64,000 nt of DNA from Parus major (GCF_001522545.3 NC_031774.1:22244566-22308565); one strand, 5' to 3'. Numbered from the stretch's first letter, positions 12,701 to 25,606 are shown. The notes: generated from the letters alone by a model not told the origin. Numbers and translations are program-made.

Positions 12701-13443
12701 ATGTTCAGGATACCATGCACAGACATGCCATGACTATTTTTCCATGTACTTTTGCTGCACTGTCCTCCACCTGCCCCCTGCATCACTGGAAGAGATTATT
12801 CCTTTCTCGTTAATCACCTCTGATGTGCACTTGACTTCTTATCTCTGAGAATAGGTTTCTTAGCGGATGCACCATCTCCTGCTGCAGGAGATTTCAAAGT
12901 ATATTCACCAAATATCTTTCATATAAGAGGGAAATTTGACAGCCTAAACTGTAGCCACTTGAGGCTTGTAATCTCTATAGCAGGGAAATATGTTAAATAT
13001 TTTGATCATCACTCTGACCCTTCTTTTATCAGCTCCTGAGTTTCTTATCACCATACTTCTGCTACAGGAGTATTTCATTGAAACAAAGGATTTTCTTGCA
13101 CAGAAATATATTTATCTGAAGAATAGTGACTAAGGCAAATATCTTATTGCCTTCTTAATGTAAACAAGTTATTACATTCTAGAATACCAAAATTTCCACT
13201 CCTGCAATCTTGGGCAGCCTTGCTGAAGATCCATATTACTACAGAAATCTAATTCAGTGTCTTTTGTCAAAAGTTTTCACTGTGTTTTCATGATCCACTG
13301 GTTACTAAGCACAACATTTGCTACAGATTCTTGTCAGGCTGAACAAAGACACCAGTCCACATGTCAGGGAACTCTTACACTTCTGTTTTATAATCACCTT
13401 AACTCCAGCAACTAACCCACCACTTAGCCTCAGAAGTGTTGCC
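9729..13443. other. Anonymous non-coding DNA
   Basis: No gene recognised. A hairpin at 12390-12440 is listed separately. The 63-codon frame at 12363-12554 contains a hydrophobic run (LLAITVTAVILLVCAL) followed by basic residues. It resembles a membrane segment, but the frame has no other support and overlaps the hairpin. The 90-codon frame at 12576-12848 shows no recognisable domain. Confidence 0.6.
12390..12440. repeat. 51-base imperfect hairpin
   Basis: The outer arms ATTAATGGCAACAC (12390-12403) and GTGTTGCTGTTAAT (12427-12440) pair along their length if two G-U wobbles are allowed. After a 4-base bulge, the inner arms TGCCAGGA and TCCTGGCA pair perfectly around a 3-base loop. The structure is well formed but shorter than a usual animal precursor microRNA. 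It could also be a cruciform-forming palindrome or the remnant of a small inverted-repeat element. Confidence 0.75.
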
Positions 13444-13560
13444 TAACAAGCCCTTAACTTTTACAACACACTTCACCAAGCTCCCAATGCACAAACTTCT
13501 CAAGAGTCGGTTAACAAGCCCTTGACATTTACAACACACTTCAACCAGCTCACAACTCCT
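13444..13560. repeat. Imperfect 68-bp tandem duplication
   Basis: TAACAAGCCCTTAACTTTTA at 13444 recurs as TAACAAGCCCTTGACATTTA at 13512, a spacing of 68 bases. Similarity continues through ACAACACACTTCA and CAGCTC/AAGCTC for about 40 bases before fading. It looks like a two-copy degenerate minisatellite. I find no clear third copy on either side. Confidence 0.8.
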
Positions 13561-16500
13561 ACAACAGCCTTCAGGATGGAGTAATGAGTAGAACATGACA
13601 GTCACATTTAGTCACGATAAGGCAAGGGAGAGGGGGAGGAAAGGACATCTGCAGTTCTTGCATCCCACATTGGTCCTGCCCCATGGATGGACAGGAGGGA
13701 GAGGAAGCTGAGGCAGGCCCACTGAGAATGAGTGCCAAGGCAGAAAAGGAAGCTGGCTCAGCTGATCCCAACCTCCCTGCTGTGACAGCCTGAATATTTG
13801 AGATAAAATATGCTTATGCCTGGACCTCACATGTATGATTTATACTCAGGTGGGTTGACTGAAGTAAAGACAAGTAAGTCCCACACTTAATATTGTTTAG
13901 CAATGTTGAACTGAAAATATTTGAAAGTTATTTTTCTGCCAGAGTGTTTTAAGTGGCCTTGATTAATGCTAAAGAAAAAAAATTCAATGCAATAACTGGA
14001 AATCAAACCATGCTATGAAGTCTATATAATGTTGTTATGTGAAGAATTAAAAAAAAAGTCTATGGCCTATCATAAGCTGTGTTGTACACTTGTAGTATTT
14101 TCGTTTGTCATAAATGCACAGTTTATGATATTGTGCAATTCAAGTCATCATTTGCTAAAGTATGCTTTTCTAGTATTGTAAAAAAAGTTTAAAAATTTGA
14201 ATCTAAAAAAACAAAAAAGTAGTCCATCAAAACCCAAAGAGGAAATATATTTTCTTTTATTATGCTCTGTAGAACTTTAAAGTTTCAAAATCTCTGAGGC
14301 CTAATTTATGACATTTGATAATATGATAATATTATGACATTATGATAATGACAATAAAGATTATACTAGTGACGATGTTGTTACTTCTTAGGCATCAATG
14401 AGCACATAGAAGCATTTTGTTCTTAATTCCATTCTATGGAGTTAAAAAATAAAGATTCCACTTTTAGCTGTACAGGAGTCCATATAAACATGTCGATTCT
14501 AAAGCCAGAAGGCCATGGGCATTTTTTTTCCTAGCCAGATTCTCAGGATATACAAGCTGTAGAACTTTTCTAAAACTGGGAATTAAACCAGTTTTTAGAA
14601 AAGTATTTAATCTGACTTTAACATTTTGTGCAGTTGCAAATCCCCATCCCCAGATAAATTACTTCAGCTTTTAATTACTCTCATTGCTAAAAAATTGTAT
14701 CTTGCTGCAAGAATTTATCTTACTTCAGTTTCCTGATACTGGATGTAGTACCTTTGACAGAATGCTTAAAAAGCACTATCCTGCCCAACTATTTATCAGC
14801 ACCTGATGCAAAAGTGACAAATTTTAAGCCAAGGCATAAAAATGTGAGCAGACTGTAAGCTGCAGTCAGAAGCCAAGGAGGTAAGCAGATGGATAACTAG
14901 GCAAATGTGGCTTGTTGCATACATGGGGAAGGGCAGGGAAATAGCACCCTCTCTAGACAGCCTGTTCTCATTGATGTCTCTAAGCTAAACAAACATTAAA
15001 TTTTCTGGATGATATTAAAGGACTCAGCTTAATGGCTGTGGAGACAGTTGTCTTATCAGAGCTACAAAGCAGGTTTCACTTAAAGGATACCATACAGGAA
15101 AATAAAACATTCCTTAGGCTGGGCACACACAGACTTCCCAGAGAACCCTTTTTCTGGCTAGTTTTCAGGTCCCATTCTCAGCCCTTTATTGCTTTGGCTC
15201 TTGCCTTAACAGTAGGGATGGAGCAGCTGTAAGTTAACAGCCAGAAGCAATTTTCATTGATCTTTCTTGCTCTTTGCAGTATTCCACTGGAAGCATCCCC
15301 AGGGCACATTACTAATTTTTTGCCCTTTACTTTGGGACCATTAGATTAATGGTGTTATATAATTGCCATTTCTTCATCATTAATACAATAATGGTGTGAT
15401 GAATTTTACAGTCAAACATTCTATAGTCCTTGCTATGGGGTAAAAAATAAATCCTCCCATTTCAAAATGAAACTGTCTTTTCTTTCCCCAGACCTATCAA
15501 ACAGGTTTGTTTCTGTGCCTTTGCAGCCCAGTTATGACCCCCTGAGTTAAAATCATCTGGGGGAAAAAGAAGGAATACAGCAACCCAATAACATGGCAAG
15601 CATTTTATTCACTGCTCCTTGAATGATACAAATCCCATATAGCCCAACCAGCAGACAATGCTCACTCAGGTCAGATCAGAAGGATTCAGCTTTTATATCT
15701 GTGACTACACCTGTATTACCACACAGGCTCTCCAGGCACTGCCTTGTTACATCTGCAGACTTAAACAGTGGTCAGGTTAGTTAGTGTTAAGACTTTGGTG
15801 TTATTATCCCACACTGAGCAGTGCTTACCCAAATCAGGTATGGATATAGGACCAGGGCTAAAACAGGGGGGGAACATTCCCTATCAGCAGCTGGATAATG
15901 TAACCTGGTTTTGGAGCACAGGGGAACCTAGTCATGTGCAGCTGGACTGAGCCAAGGCACATTTCTCCAGCTCAAGGCCAGAGCATGGGTCTACAGCTTT
16001 CCTTAAAGATTCTTTAACTTGGCCTGTAAGTTGGTGGCTGTAAGGTGGGACTGAATGTCAGCATTGTGCTCTTCCTCTGTTCATGCTCTTTTGGAAAAGG
16101 AGGACAGAGCTATGCAGGGTAAAAGGGACTGGAATGACACCATAGTAACTGGAGAAGACACCTCTAAAGAGGCAATTTCCAAACTCAGGCAAAACAAGGC
16201 TTCCTGACTTCATCCTGAAGTGTGTTATGGTGCAGTGTCATGAGACAGCAACAATACCTTCTGCTTCTCTAGACCACACTGCCATTAAATGGGGCAGGAT
16301 CTCCAGTTACTGTGAGGTTTGAAAGCAGAGCTATCAGAAACATAAATATCAATAGGTAGTTCCAATGTACACAGCAAGAGATTCCCTATGTGTGTTGCTG
16401 AGTAGTTGAATCTACTGTTGTTGCTTTCTTTTTATGTTTTTTTTATGGTGATGAAGACATTCGAGTGATTTGTGCAAACACTTGGACTGCAGAAAACTCA

Positions 16501-16589
16501 GGAAAGCTGACTTCAACGTGCACAATCATTTCATCTGTCCTTGGGGCATAGAGAGGTGAACTATCTCGTCTTCCTCATCCTTGTCATGG
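13561..16589. other. Anonymous non-coding DNA
   Basis: It holds an ATGATAAT-type low-complexity run (about 14308-14355) and a hairpin (14564-14604). A very pyrimidine-rich acceptor-like site ends in CCCCAG just before 15493, but no good donor follows. No gene is recognised. Confidence 0.6.
14564..14604. repeat. Near-perfect hairpin, about 16-bp stem
   Basis: ACTTTTCTAAAACTGG (14564-14579) is the complement of CCAGTTTTTAGAAAAGT (14588-14604) with one extra T in the right arm, around an 8-base loop (GAATTAAA). The stem is longer than expected for most chance palindromes. I see no element boundary or target duplication that would make it a transposon. Confidence 0.8.
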
Positions 16590-16690
16590 GATTAAGGGCA
16601 GATGGCAAAATGAAGGTACTTGTCCAAGGTACAGGCAGCTGTCTCAATCAAGTTACAGCAAGTGATTGAGTCTTGGGTCAGCTGTAAATA
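16590..16690 (-). mobile_element. MIR-like SINE remnant (ancient)
   Basis: The stretch containing AAGGTACTTGTCCAAGGTAC and then AGGCAGCTG resembles the reverse complement of MIR (GTGACTTGCCCAAGGTCACACAGCTAG), preceded by a GCAGATGGCAAAATGA-like stretch in the place of CAGATGAGGAAACTGA. A second weaker match (GGGGCATAGAGAGGTGAACT) lies just upstream near 16543. The assignment rests on recalled consensus and needs a profile search. Confidence 0.42.
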
Positions 16691-18494
16691 AAAGTTCACA
16701 CCAGGAGCTTATGACTGAGAATTGCCAAGTAGTAAGCCTTAGAGAGGAAGCCAAGAGAGGGGCCACAGCAAGTTTATAGTATAGCTGCTATCTTTGACCA
16801 GATGACTCCTGCCAAACAGATCTGTTCCATAACTTCTCACACCTGCAGCATGTTTGTGAATGGTAGTGGCCAGTTGGTCTTAATTAGAGCAGGAAGTGAT
16901 GCAGAAAAGAAGTTGTTCTCTTGCTTATTATTGTCTTCCCCTTGCTCAGGATTATTGATCTTACACCTGAGCAAGATGTTGCCTGGTTCCCTTATTCAAA
17001 GTCACGGTATTACAGGAAATAGATATGTTGCCCGCTCAGCAGAGGTAGCAGAATAATTTGTCAATTAGAAATAATCAGTTCTAGAATGACTTTTATGTCT
17101 CTGCTATTTCTGAAACCTCTTTAATGAGATCTAAGTTCATCCATGTGTCAGCTGAAGCAACAGATATTAACTGTCCCATGTGTACACCTTGAAATGAGAT
17201 GAAATGCAGTTTATTTTGGAGTGTAAGCAGTGGGGAAATCCTGAATTTTACTGTCAAAATATTTCTGCGGAGAGGTTTTATTTTTTATTGTTCTTAATCT
17301 TGTATTTGAAAATAAATCTGGTGCTATGCTGCCAGGCTTGGATAGAGAAGCTCTCTGTTTATCTCCTGAATGGGAATTACTTGGCTTGACAGCTTGACAG
17401 TTCCAGCCCTTGCCAGTACGCCTCAGTTCTGATGAGAGGAGATCACATCTGGTCCTGAGGAGGATGAAGGACATGTTAAAGGATGCTCAGACCCTGGCTT
17501 CTGGGTTATTTTATCCAGGTTTGTGAGGTCTTGTCCTAGTGAAAGATTACTTAAGATGGCCAAAGAACAGAAACTCCTTACCTAATGTCATTGGTTCTAA
17601 ATGGGGTTTATCCCTGCAACTTATTAAACACCTGTACTGTTGTCATCCTACTTCCTAAATGGAGAAAACCAAGAGCTTTGCTGTCTTGCTATCCAAAAGA
17701 AAGACTGAATGGGTATTACTTTAAGTAGAAGTACTAAAACTGCCACTTTTCTCACATTATTTATTTTTCCTGATTTAGGGACAGGACTGAGAAAGAAAAT
17801 ACCTTTTCTTTGCATTTTAAAAACCAAAATATATTAAATCCTCATATTTCCTAAAGGTCTATATTTAATTTTTCATGTTTTCTATGTGTTACCATACACT
17901 ATTAAATAAGTTTAAATTGCGCAGCAACTAAAATTGAGTAAAATTTAAGGACAGGAATATAGGAATTGAAAGGCTTCCTTAGCACACAGGCATTTTCTGG
18001 GCTAGTTTCTTTATTCCTGATCATTCTGCCTGTCACTAAAAAGATGTTTGCCATCTCTGTCTGAGAGCTGTCTTGTCATGCTTATAGTTCCCTGAACATC
18101 TCACTGTAAGTGATTTTACCATATTTATCTGCATGTTGCAAGAAGTCCTAAACTGTAAAATAATATGTAGGATTTTCCAAAGCAGTTTTCTGAGTGAATA
18201 GCCCAGTGAAAATAAGACATGTTGAAGATTCAAAAATATTTCCAACAAAACACTAGAAAGCCTCAAGGAAAATTATGACTTTACAAGTACTGTCACTGTT
18301 GTACTCTCAGCAAAGGGCATTACCATGAAATTAAGACAAACAGGAAAGTTTTGAAAGCTTCCTCATTACCCATAAACATGGAATACCAGCAGAACACTAG
18401 GAATGTAATAAGTCTTATATGACACTTTTTAATTTGAATGCTGAACAGTTCTTCATCTCTGTTTACTGGTTCCCTGGTGCCAAGGGGAAGAAAG
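16691..18494. other. Anonymous non-coding DNA
   Basis: No gene, RNA or transposon recognised. Open frames near 16802-17056 (+) and 17211-17474 (-) are short and featureless. Confidence 0.65.
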
Positions 18495-18655
18495 TCAGCT
18501 TGCCAAGTTATGTTTCTTGATCTCTCTAACTCACAGTAAAGCCTCCATCAGGTTATTAATTTTTTTTTTCTTTGCCACCTGTGTAATGGAGATAATCATT
18601 ATCTACTTCTTATTTGATTTTCTGAGATTATGACATTTGTGGTAATGAATCTTCA
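18495..18655 (+). mobile_element. MIR-like SINE remnant (ancient)
   Basis: The order of motifs follows MIR: CAGCTTGCCAAGTTA, a CTTGATCTCTCTAACTCA stretch, then after a T-rich run CACCTGTGTAATGGAGATAA and TCATTATCTACTTC. This compares with the family's CATCTGTAAAATGGGGATAATAATAGTACCTACCTC. A TGAGATTATGA-like segment follows where MIR has its TGTGAGGATTAAATGA. Divergence is high. Confidence 0.45.
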
Positions 18656-21439
18656 TAAACCATCCCAAATTCATTGTGATGAGGTACTGTAAAAGGGGCA
18701 GTGCATATTAAAAATCTGATCTATTTAACCTTGTATAAGCTGCCTAAAACTCCCTCAAAGACTGCATGATGTTCTCACTTACTTTAGCTTTTTAGTTTGG
18801 AAATGCATAATGTCTGGAGGGGAGTAACTACTGATTTCATTAGCATTACATCTACTAAAAACCTTTGGGATAGAAGGGAAGCTAAAGCCACAGTCTTGCA
18901 CATTCCTGCCAGGATATCTAGGAGCACAACTGTGCTTCTGTAGGCTACTGCTCAGACAGATAAGGCTTTAAAATATTTAACTTCTAAAAATCAAAATTTT
19001 GTATCAGTCTCACACACTCCCTCTTCTTTCAGTTTCTTTTCCTACCCCTCTCTGTTTCCTCCTTTAATGTGTGTTGACTTTCTCTTGTTGTTTTTTCCCC
19101 CTCTGGTAGCATGAGAAATTTTTTTCCACTTGGGACTTGAAACACTGCTTCAGGGTGACCTTATGGCCTTTCCTGGCAAAGGATCTGCAAGGCTGAGGAG
19201 TGTTCTGGAGAGACATTCGTGTCACCAATGAAATTCTTATGAGATTATATAAGATAGCGTGTGAAAACTGCAATAAGGATGACACAGCCCTGCAGTACAA
19301 CAAAAACAAAAGAAAAGGGAGTCTGATAGATAGAAATACAATTACACAGCACTACAGCACAACCTAAGAAATGCTGATGGGGAGGAGCATGCTTTATTGG
19401 GGAAGAGAATATGGAATAGTAGGTGCTTTCCCCTAACCTGTAACTATAACAAAATGTGTTCTAGTCTCCTTTTTTCCAGCTCAGATTTTGTTCAAAAATT
19501 AGTAGTAGACTTGTCTTAAAATGTTCCATAGATATTAGATCCTGGATACAGTGAAAGACAGGTAGACTATTAAAATATGATCATTATTTTTTATTGTGGA
19601 AAATAGAAGTAGTAGTCTTCTTTTCTTACCTCTAATCCAAGTGACATTTTTCTTCAGGTAAAAGAAGCATATTTCTTCTTTTACAAGTTGGAGAAACTCC
19701 AACAATTTTTTTTTTTTTTCCTCTCACTCTGACCCGTTCAGTCATGATTGGATTGCGACTAAGAATTCAGAAACCATGGCTTGTTTTTTATCTTGTGTTG
19801 CAGCTATATGATAAGGAATTATGTTCTTCTGTCTTCTCTTGGAATAAGAGATTGTGCAAAAAAACTGATGGGTTTAAATAGCCAGATTTATAAATATCAG
19901 AATTTATTATATCAGTATATCAGTATATATTATAAATATCAGTGGCTCAGCAGTTAATCCAAACCCATTATTTTATGATATATATATTCACAGAAGGATA
20001 TCCTAGCAACCTCCTTTACAGTACAAATTTTTTCTTTTATTCACCTTACATCCATAATTCTTGCATTTGTTAAAGGGGTGGACAAATTTCCATGCACTCG
20101 GTTTACATACACCAACCTGTTGTATACTTCCACTATTAACAGAGTTTTCCATCTATCTCAGACCCAAAAAGAAGGAAATTTTGGGTCCTTTGTGGTCTTT
20201 GTACATTTATTATAGGGATTTTCATTTTTGTAGTGTCAGGGTGACTCTTTTTTTCTGCTTCACATGCATCTGAAATCTTACCTAAAGTTAGAGCATCTAT
20301 TATTCAGCACAGTCTGTTTTCAGTTTGAGCTTTTCAAGAGCATATACGTGAGTTAGTCTGCTTTTCTGTTCTGTTGTATTCTACATAGGAATTCCAGCCC
20401 CTTATCTGCAAATCACTATCTACAGTATCTTTTAGAAAAAGTAAAAGGAAGTGGAGAAAAAGTGGGTACTTTTGCACATAGCAGTAAATTTGCTGATAGC
20501 TGAATCTCTTTTGTAAGAGATACAAGAACACTACTTCATTGAATAGAATTTCTGAGCTTCCCATGGTGTACCAGCTTATAATGTTATGTAAAGGGGATGG
20601 TAAAAGGGGATGCAACCGTACTTAAACCTGTAAAAAAGTTATTTTGTACTGGTCATTTGTGTCCTCTTTAAAGGACCATAAATTCTACCATGATGAATAA
20701 TTTAGACAATTGTGTTAATTTTTATGTCCAGGACTCATATTTTATGGATTATTAAAAATTAGTATTGCATGGCAAATTTTCTTAAACTCTGATAATGCTT
20801 AGCAGGAGATTGAGTTTTGAAAAAATGATAAAATATGATCTATTATGAAAAACAACCCACTTATTCACTGTCACAGGGAAGACACAGTAAACCACAGCCA
20901 GTAGCAGATCTGGATACCTGTTTGAGAACCACTGAGTTTAGAGTTTTCAATCTCTAGGGTGATTACCTCACTCACTCCCACCCCAGTATTACTTTCCCTT
21001 TCCCAATAGTTTTTATGCATCAGCCATAGAGGAATTTTAGATGCATTCAGATTAAAAACTGTTTCCAGGTAGAGTGGAATTGTACTTGTAATTTTTTTTT
21101 TGTAAATCCAGGCAGAAAAATTTCTGCATCTGATCTTTAGGAAGTTATCACCATGATATAAAGACAGTAGTGACAGCAGCAGCCAGACAATTAAATCTTT
21201 CCTGGTACAAATACACCTTTGGGAGATCATGCATAAGGTCAGATCTTGTTCTAATTCTTTCAGATGAGATGACTGAAGTGTAAAGTGAGAGAGGACTGAG
21301 CTCAGATGAATGGAAAGATGGTTTGTGAGCATGAATTAGAATAAAAAAATTATTATTTGGGGTGAAAACATTCGTGTCAAAGACTAATTTATACCAACTC
21401 CTCATTTGTGTAGATACTATTTTCAAAGCAGAAGATGAT
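18656..21439. other. Anonymous non-coding DNA with AT-rich repeat patch
   Basis: It contains a T-run (19706-19719) and an AT-rich patch at 19886-19942 in which TTATAAATATCAG occurs twice 42 bases apart, with ATATCAGT variants between. The 153-codon minus frame at 21332-20871 has no recognisable domain and I treat it as chance. Confidence 0.6.
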
Positions 21440-21495
21440 TAATATATAAAGGGAAGGAACTGAGGTTATGAAGTGACTTTTCACAGCACAAAATA
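21440..21495 (-). mobile_element. Possible MIR-like fragment
   Basis: GGGAAGGAACTGAGGTTATG followed by AAGTGACTTTTCACAGCAC resembles the reverse complement of the MIR core (GAGGAAACTGAGGC...AAGTGACTTGCCCAAGGTCACACAG) with a deletion in the middle. It is short and uncertain. Confidence 0.35.
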
Positions 21496-21827
21496 AACAT
21501 TAATAGACAGTCTTTCCAAGAGAGAGAGAGAGGTCAGCAAAATAAGGATGGTGGGCAGTCAAAAAGAACTGACATACTGCCCCAGAAAAGTCTTCTAGGA
21601 AAAGAGCACAGTCAAAATAGCAATGTCTTCACATGACTCTGCTGTGTGGAAACCTTAACTATCGACTGCCCTGGAGAACAGCCAGTGGGATTACCCTTTT
21701 TGCAACATTGTTAAATGGTGCAGTACAAAAGCCCTGAGGATGCTCTAAAATGAAACTATTCCTGCATTTGAAGTGCAACTTAAAGCAAAATACACACATA
21801 TACACCCCACCCTTTAAATAAGTAAGT

Positions 21828-22310
21828 AGCCTATTTTTTCATTGCTTTTCTTTATTCTTTTCTTACATGATCAGGGATAGATTTCATTAATATTGAGGGA
21901 CAGTTCCATGTTTGAGGAATGCAAAACTCTCCTGTTTCTAATCTGTTTCCCCTAAAATTCTGTTTCATTCCCCTTCAGTGTTTTTCCTCCTTCTTCTTCT
22001 ACTGTGCTTCTTCTTAACAGAGTTATCTCATTCATTCTTCTAATTTCTAATATCTGTCTTCCATTTATATGGGTAGCTTCCTATTCCTTTTTTCTGCAGA
22101 TGATTTCTTTATTTTTGCTCTCCTTGACTGAACCCTTTTAGATTCCCTCATCTTTCTTTGTCCATCTTGTGGTTTTCCAGTTTTTCATCCTCATTACTTC
22201 CTTCTCTCTAGCCTCTGGCTTCCTCATCACATCTTTTGTCAAAAATGCTCTGTATTTTTGATAGATCACCACTTACTTCTTTCTTAATCCTATCCTGTCA
22301 TTTTATTGCT
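21828..22310 (-). repeat. Pyrimidine-rich strand-asymmetric stretch
   Basis: The + strand here is dominated by T and C, with repeated TTCTT, TCCTTC and TTTTCC motifs, for example CCTCCTTCTTCTTCTACTG near 21987. The minus strand is therefore purine-rich, as is typical of the sense strand of many retroelements and of some transcripts. No open frame or recognisable element supports either reading. It may be a degraded element in minus orientation or simply a low-complexity drift region. Confidence 0.5.
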
Positions 22311-25300
22311 GACTGAGATTGGCTTTCAGCTCATTTACCATCATCATGAAGTGATTTGCCCTAGGGCCTGAGCTCACAAAAAGTGCCATTCCAGGCAGAA
22401 AAATGGCTGTGTTGAAATGGCCTCCTCTTGCCAGCAAAACTGCTTCCTTCCTCTATCAGTTTCCTGTGTTGATGTTAGCTGTAAGCATGTGTTACTTTAT
22501 ATTATACCTGAAAAGCCATCCCCAGTGAGAGTAAGTAGAACCTTCTGCAGTAAAGAGTGCTAGAACCACTGGGTCTGGTCTGGTCAGACAGAACTAAGAT
22601 TTAAATCTGATGTGATAGCATTATACACGTCTTTCTACTGGCCTGTTTTGGCCAGTTATGCCCTTTACTGTTAGTAGTAATGCAGGGAATGATAAAAGCA
22701 CTTTGACCTGACCCTGATTCACATTAGCTTTGGAAAGAGGCAGGTTAAAAAAAAATCTTCTCAGCTTCACACTGAGTACACTTGGAGTTGAGGAATCATG
22801 ATAAACAGAGAAGCCTACAGCAGCATTTTTTATACTGTCACTTTTCAGCACAGAACTGCAATTTAATTACTGCTACACCCTTCTGACCTAGGATGGCTGC
22901 CTTTCTGCAGTGTTGCTTTTGTGCCAGCTGGAACTGGAAAACACAGGTTTGTCCTTCAGGCCATTAGAGAGCAGCTGTGACAGAGGGCCCAGGACCTGCA
23001 GACTGTGTCTGTCTTTTGGAAAGGGTACACTGGTAAGATACTGCGAGAATCACAGGAGTTCAGATTAATTCCTGTGGCTCTTCCACTGAACCTTCCAAAC
23101 CATGAAGGAATGTACAGAGATTTCATGATCAAGATGATTAGCAAAATGATTAGGTGAGAAACCTCGAACAGTTTCTTAGAGGAGCATTGTTTATGCAGGG
23201 AGACAGGGCTGTTGTGGGATGCATTTTATGAATACACCCAAAAGAGATGAAAAACTTTAGTCTCTGAACTAGATGGATCCTGGCAACACCTGCTTGATGG
23301 CCAGCTCTGGTGAAACCATGTCCTTTCTCACAGTCAGGAGCACAAACAGATGTGTGGGGGTTTTTCAACGAGGACTGCAGTTCCAGGCTCCAGACTCTGT
23401 TTGAAAAGGGCGCTGTAGCCAGCACACAGCACATCTGATTCCAAACAATTTAACCAGGTTTCTCACAGTTGCCACAGCTCCACAGTTTATCTGCACACGC
23501 ATAGAACTGAGCATGGATGCATAATGCCTAAAGTCTCCAGCACCTACACCACCCTGCAGAGATGCCTTTGAAAGTACAGAAGAAACTGAAAGATCAAACA
23601 GAGAGAGCAAGCACCTGGCCATGCTACTGCAGATGTCTGTAGTGGCAAGTGCTGACAGCAGACTTTAGCTTATCTCCTATATACACAATGTGTGAAATTT
23701 TCTGAACTTTTAGGTGGACAGAAATAGCTCCCAGTTATATTATGCTGCAATTCACTTTCCTTCAGAAATGCACAACACTAGGAAGGATGCATTAGCATTG
23801 CAGTGAAGTAGCTTTATCTCTCCACATATTCTGCAACACCATAAGAAGCAAAAAGGCTCAAGTGAATAGCTCATAGTATTTAATAATTTTGAATCGAGTA
23901 CCTATCCTGCTTGGGATTAGGCTGAGTTAGATCTGCTGTGGTTTTGAAGGTTAACTAAGGATACTGATATTCATCTACTTTGCTTGACAAGCATCTTCCT
24001 CAGCTGCAAACCTTCAGGTGTGAAATTACCTCCAAAATGGACTTCATAGCTGTCTGTTGCTGGTTCATTTTAGAATATACAGCAAATTGCTTCAGGAACA
24101 GACAAATTTTATTCCTAATTGTCAGGGCTCTTACACTGTGTATTTATCTGCTCTTGCTTGTGCTTGTACTATCCATTCATTATTTGTAGTTCATTAGCTG
24201 ACAGAAAGTGGTTATATTTTTGGCAAGATTTGCTTTTATTTTCATATTTAGATGTTCTAGCTTGTTATCTTTGTTTTTAACATCACAGTTTTACTTGTTA
24301 TTGTTTTGTGCTTAGAATCATAAATATTTTTATGAATGGCATAAATAAATTACCTCCCTGCCTCTTATTTCATTTTTGTGGGCAGAAATAACCTTGGCTC
24401 AGGATGTTCCAAGGATTATTGATTACTGGAACTGTGCCTCAGGCCATCAGCTCCTTCAAGCCAGTCATCAATGCCCTATGTCAACAAATATTGGAAAAGT
24501 GGTGAATGCACTTGCTCTATTGTCTTAACACTTTCCCAAAAGTGTAAGGTGCTGGGAACAGTATCTAATGACATTACAGAGCTTAGGGGGAGAGTTCTAG
24601 GTGAAAAGTCACTTGGGCCAGTTGATGAAGAAAGTGGCTTAGACTTTCACCTGTAAGGTCAAGTCAGACTGTAAAGTGTGGAGTATCACCCCTTAACAAC
24701 AGCATAAAAATGCATTCGATTCCTTTTGTGCTCCCTGAACATTCCAACATCCCTCTTTGCCTGAGAGAGTGGTAGCATTTATTGCCCACTACAGGACACA
24801 GTTTGAGTCTTTCTCCTGTATTCAGTTACACTCAGGCAAATTTGGCTAAAATTAGTGAATTGGGGAAAAAATAATTTGGTCAGTTGTGCAGACAGCACCA
24901 GCACATGAAGTACACTATCTTAGGAAGGCAGACCAAACAAAAAAATTATGTTACACATTTTTCAGAGGTATCTATTCATCTATAATCCCATCAGAACCAG
25001 CAATAAAATCAATGAAGTTCCTGCTTTGTAAACAGCAGAAATCTGCAAATGAACAGCTCTGTGCTGTAAGTGAGGAAGGCAGCAGTGTCTGAAGGCACTT
25101 GTGTAGATTCTGCAGAGCTTTGGCTGTGCTATGGCAGGAAAAGCAGCACTAGAGCCATGCTGATCTTGTGCCTGTTCCACACACAGCCTGTTATTTCACT
25201 GCTGGAATTCTCCAGACATTAAAACCCAAGCATCAGTAATGGGTCAGAGGTTACAGCTCCCCACAAGCTGCTGCTGAAGAGATAAGGGTGTGGACTAAGG

Positions 25301-25572
25301 AGAGTGGAAGTGTGGCTGCAAGACGTCTCCAGACTGGTTTCCCTGGAGGAGCTCTTGTCTGGATGGTGTGCTTCTACTGTACAAGTTCTTTGAAAATGAG
25401 GATGGCATAAATTATTTAGGCATGGCAGCACTGCCCACAGCCATCCCATGACTTGCATACAAAAATCTAAGTTCAGGCTTAATCTTCTGGGCAGAAATTG
25501 TCTTTGAGGTGCCCACAACCACCAAGATCAACTGACTTGGGAGTACAACTGGGGTTTCAGGCACCCTTTTGG
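22311..25572. other. Anonymous non-coding DNA
   Basis: No gene recognised. A slightly GC-richer patch at 23150-23650 carries overlapping minus-strand frames (94 and 85 codons) without domains. The + frame at 24471-24656 is also featureless. Confidence 0.6.
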
Positions 25573-25606
25573 AAATTAATTAATTAACTAATTAATTTAT
25601 ATTAAC
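25573..25606. repeat. (AATT)n low-complexity run
   Basis: AATTAATTAATTAACTAATT is followed by AATTTATATTAA. It is a short imperfect tetranucleotide repeat, self-complementary and able to form a cruciform. Confidence 0.85.

Noticed and set aside
15473..15530. Very strong acceptor (TTTTCTTTCCCCAG) followed by 13 nt and GTTTGT
   Set aside because: The donor is poor and the 13-nt interval would shift frame. It is probably a lone pyrimidine-rich site.
20871..21332. 153-codon minus-strand frame
   Set aside because: It shows no domain, ordered motif or splice or promoter support. Its amino acid make-up is that of random AT-rich DNA.
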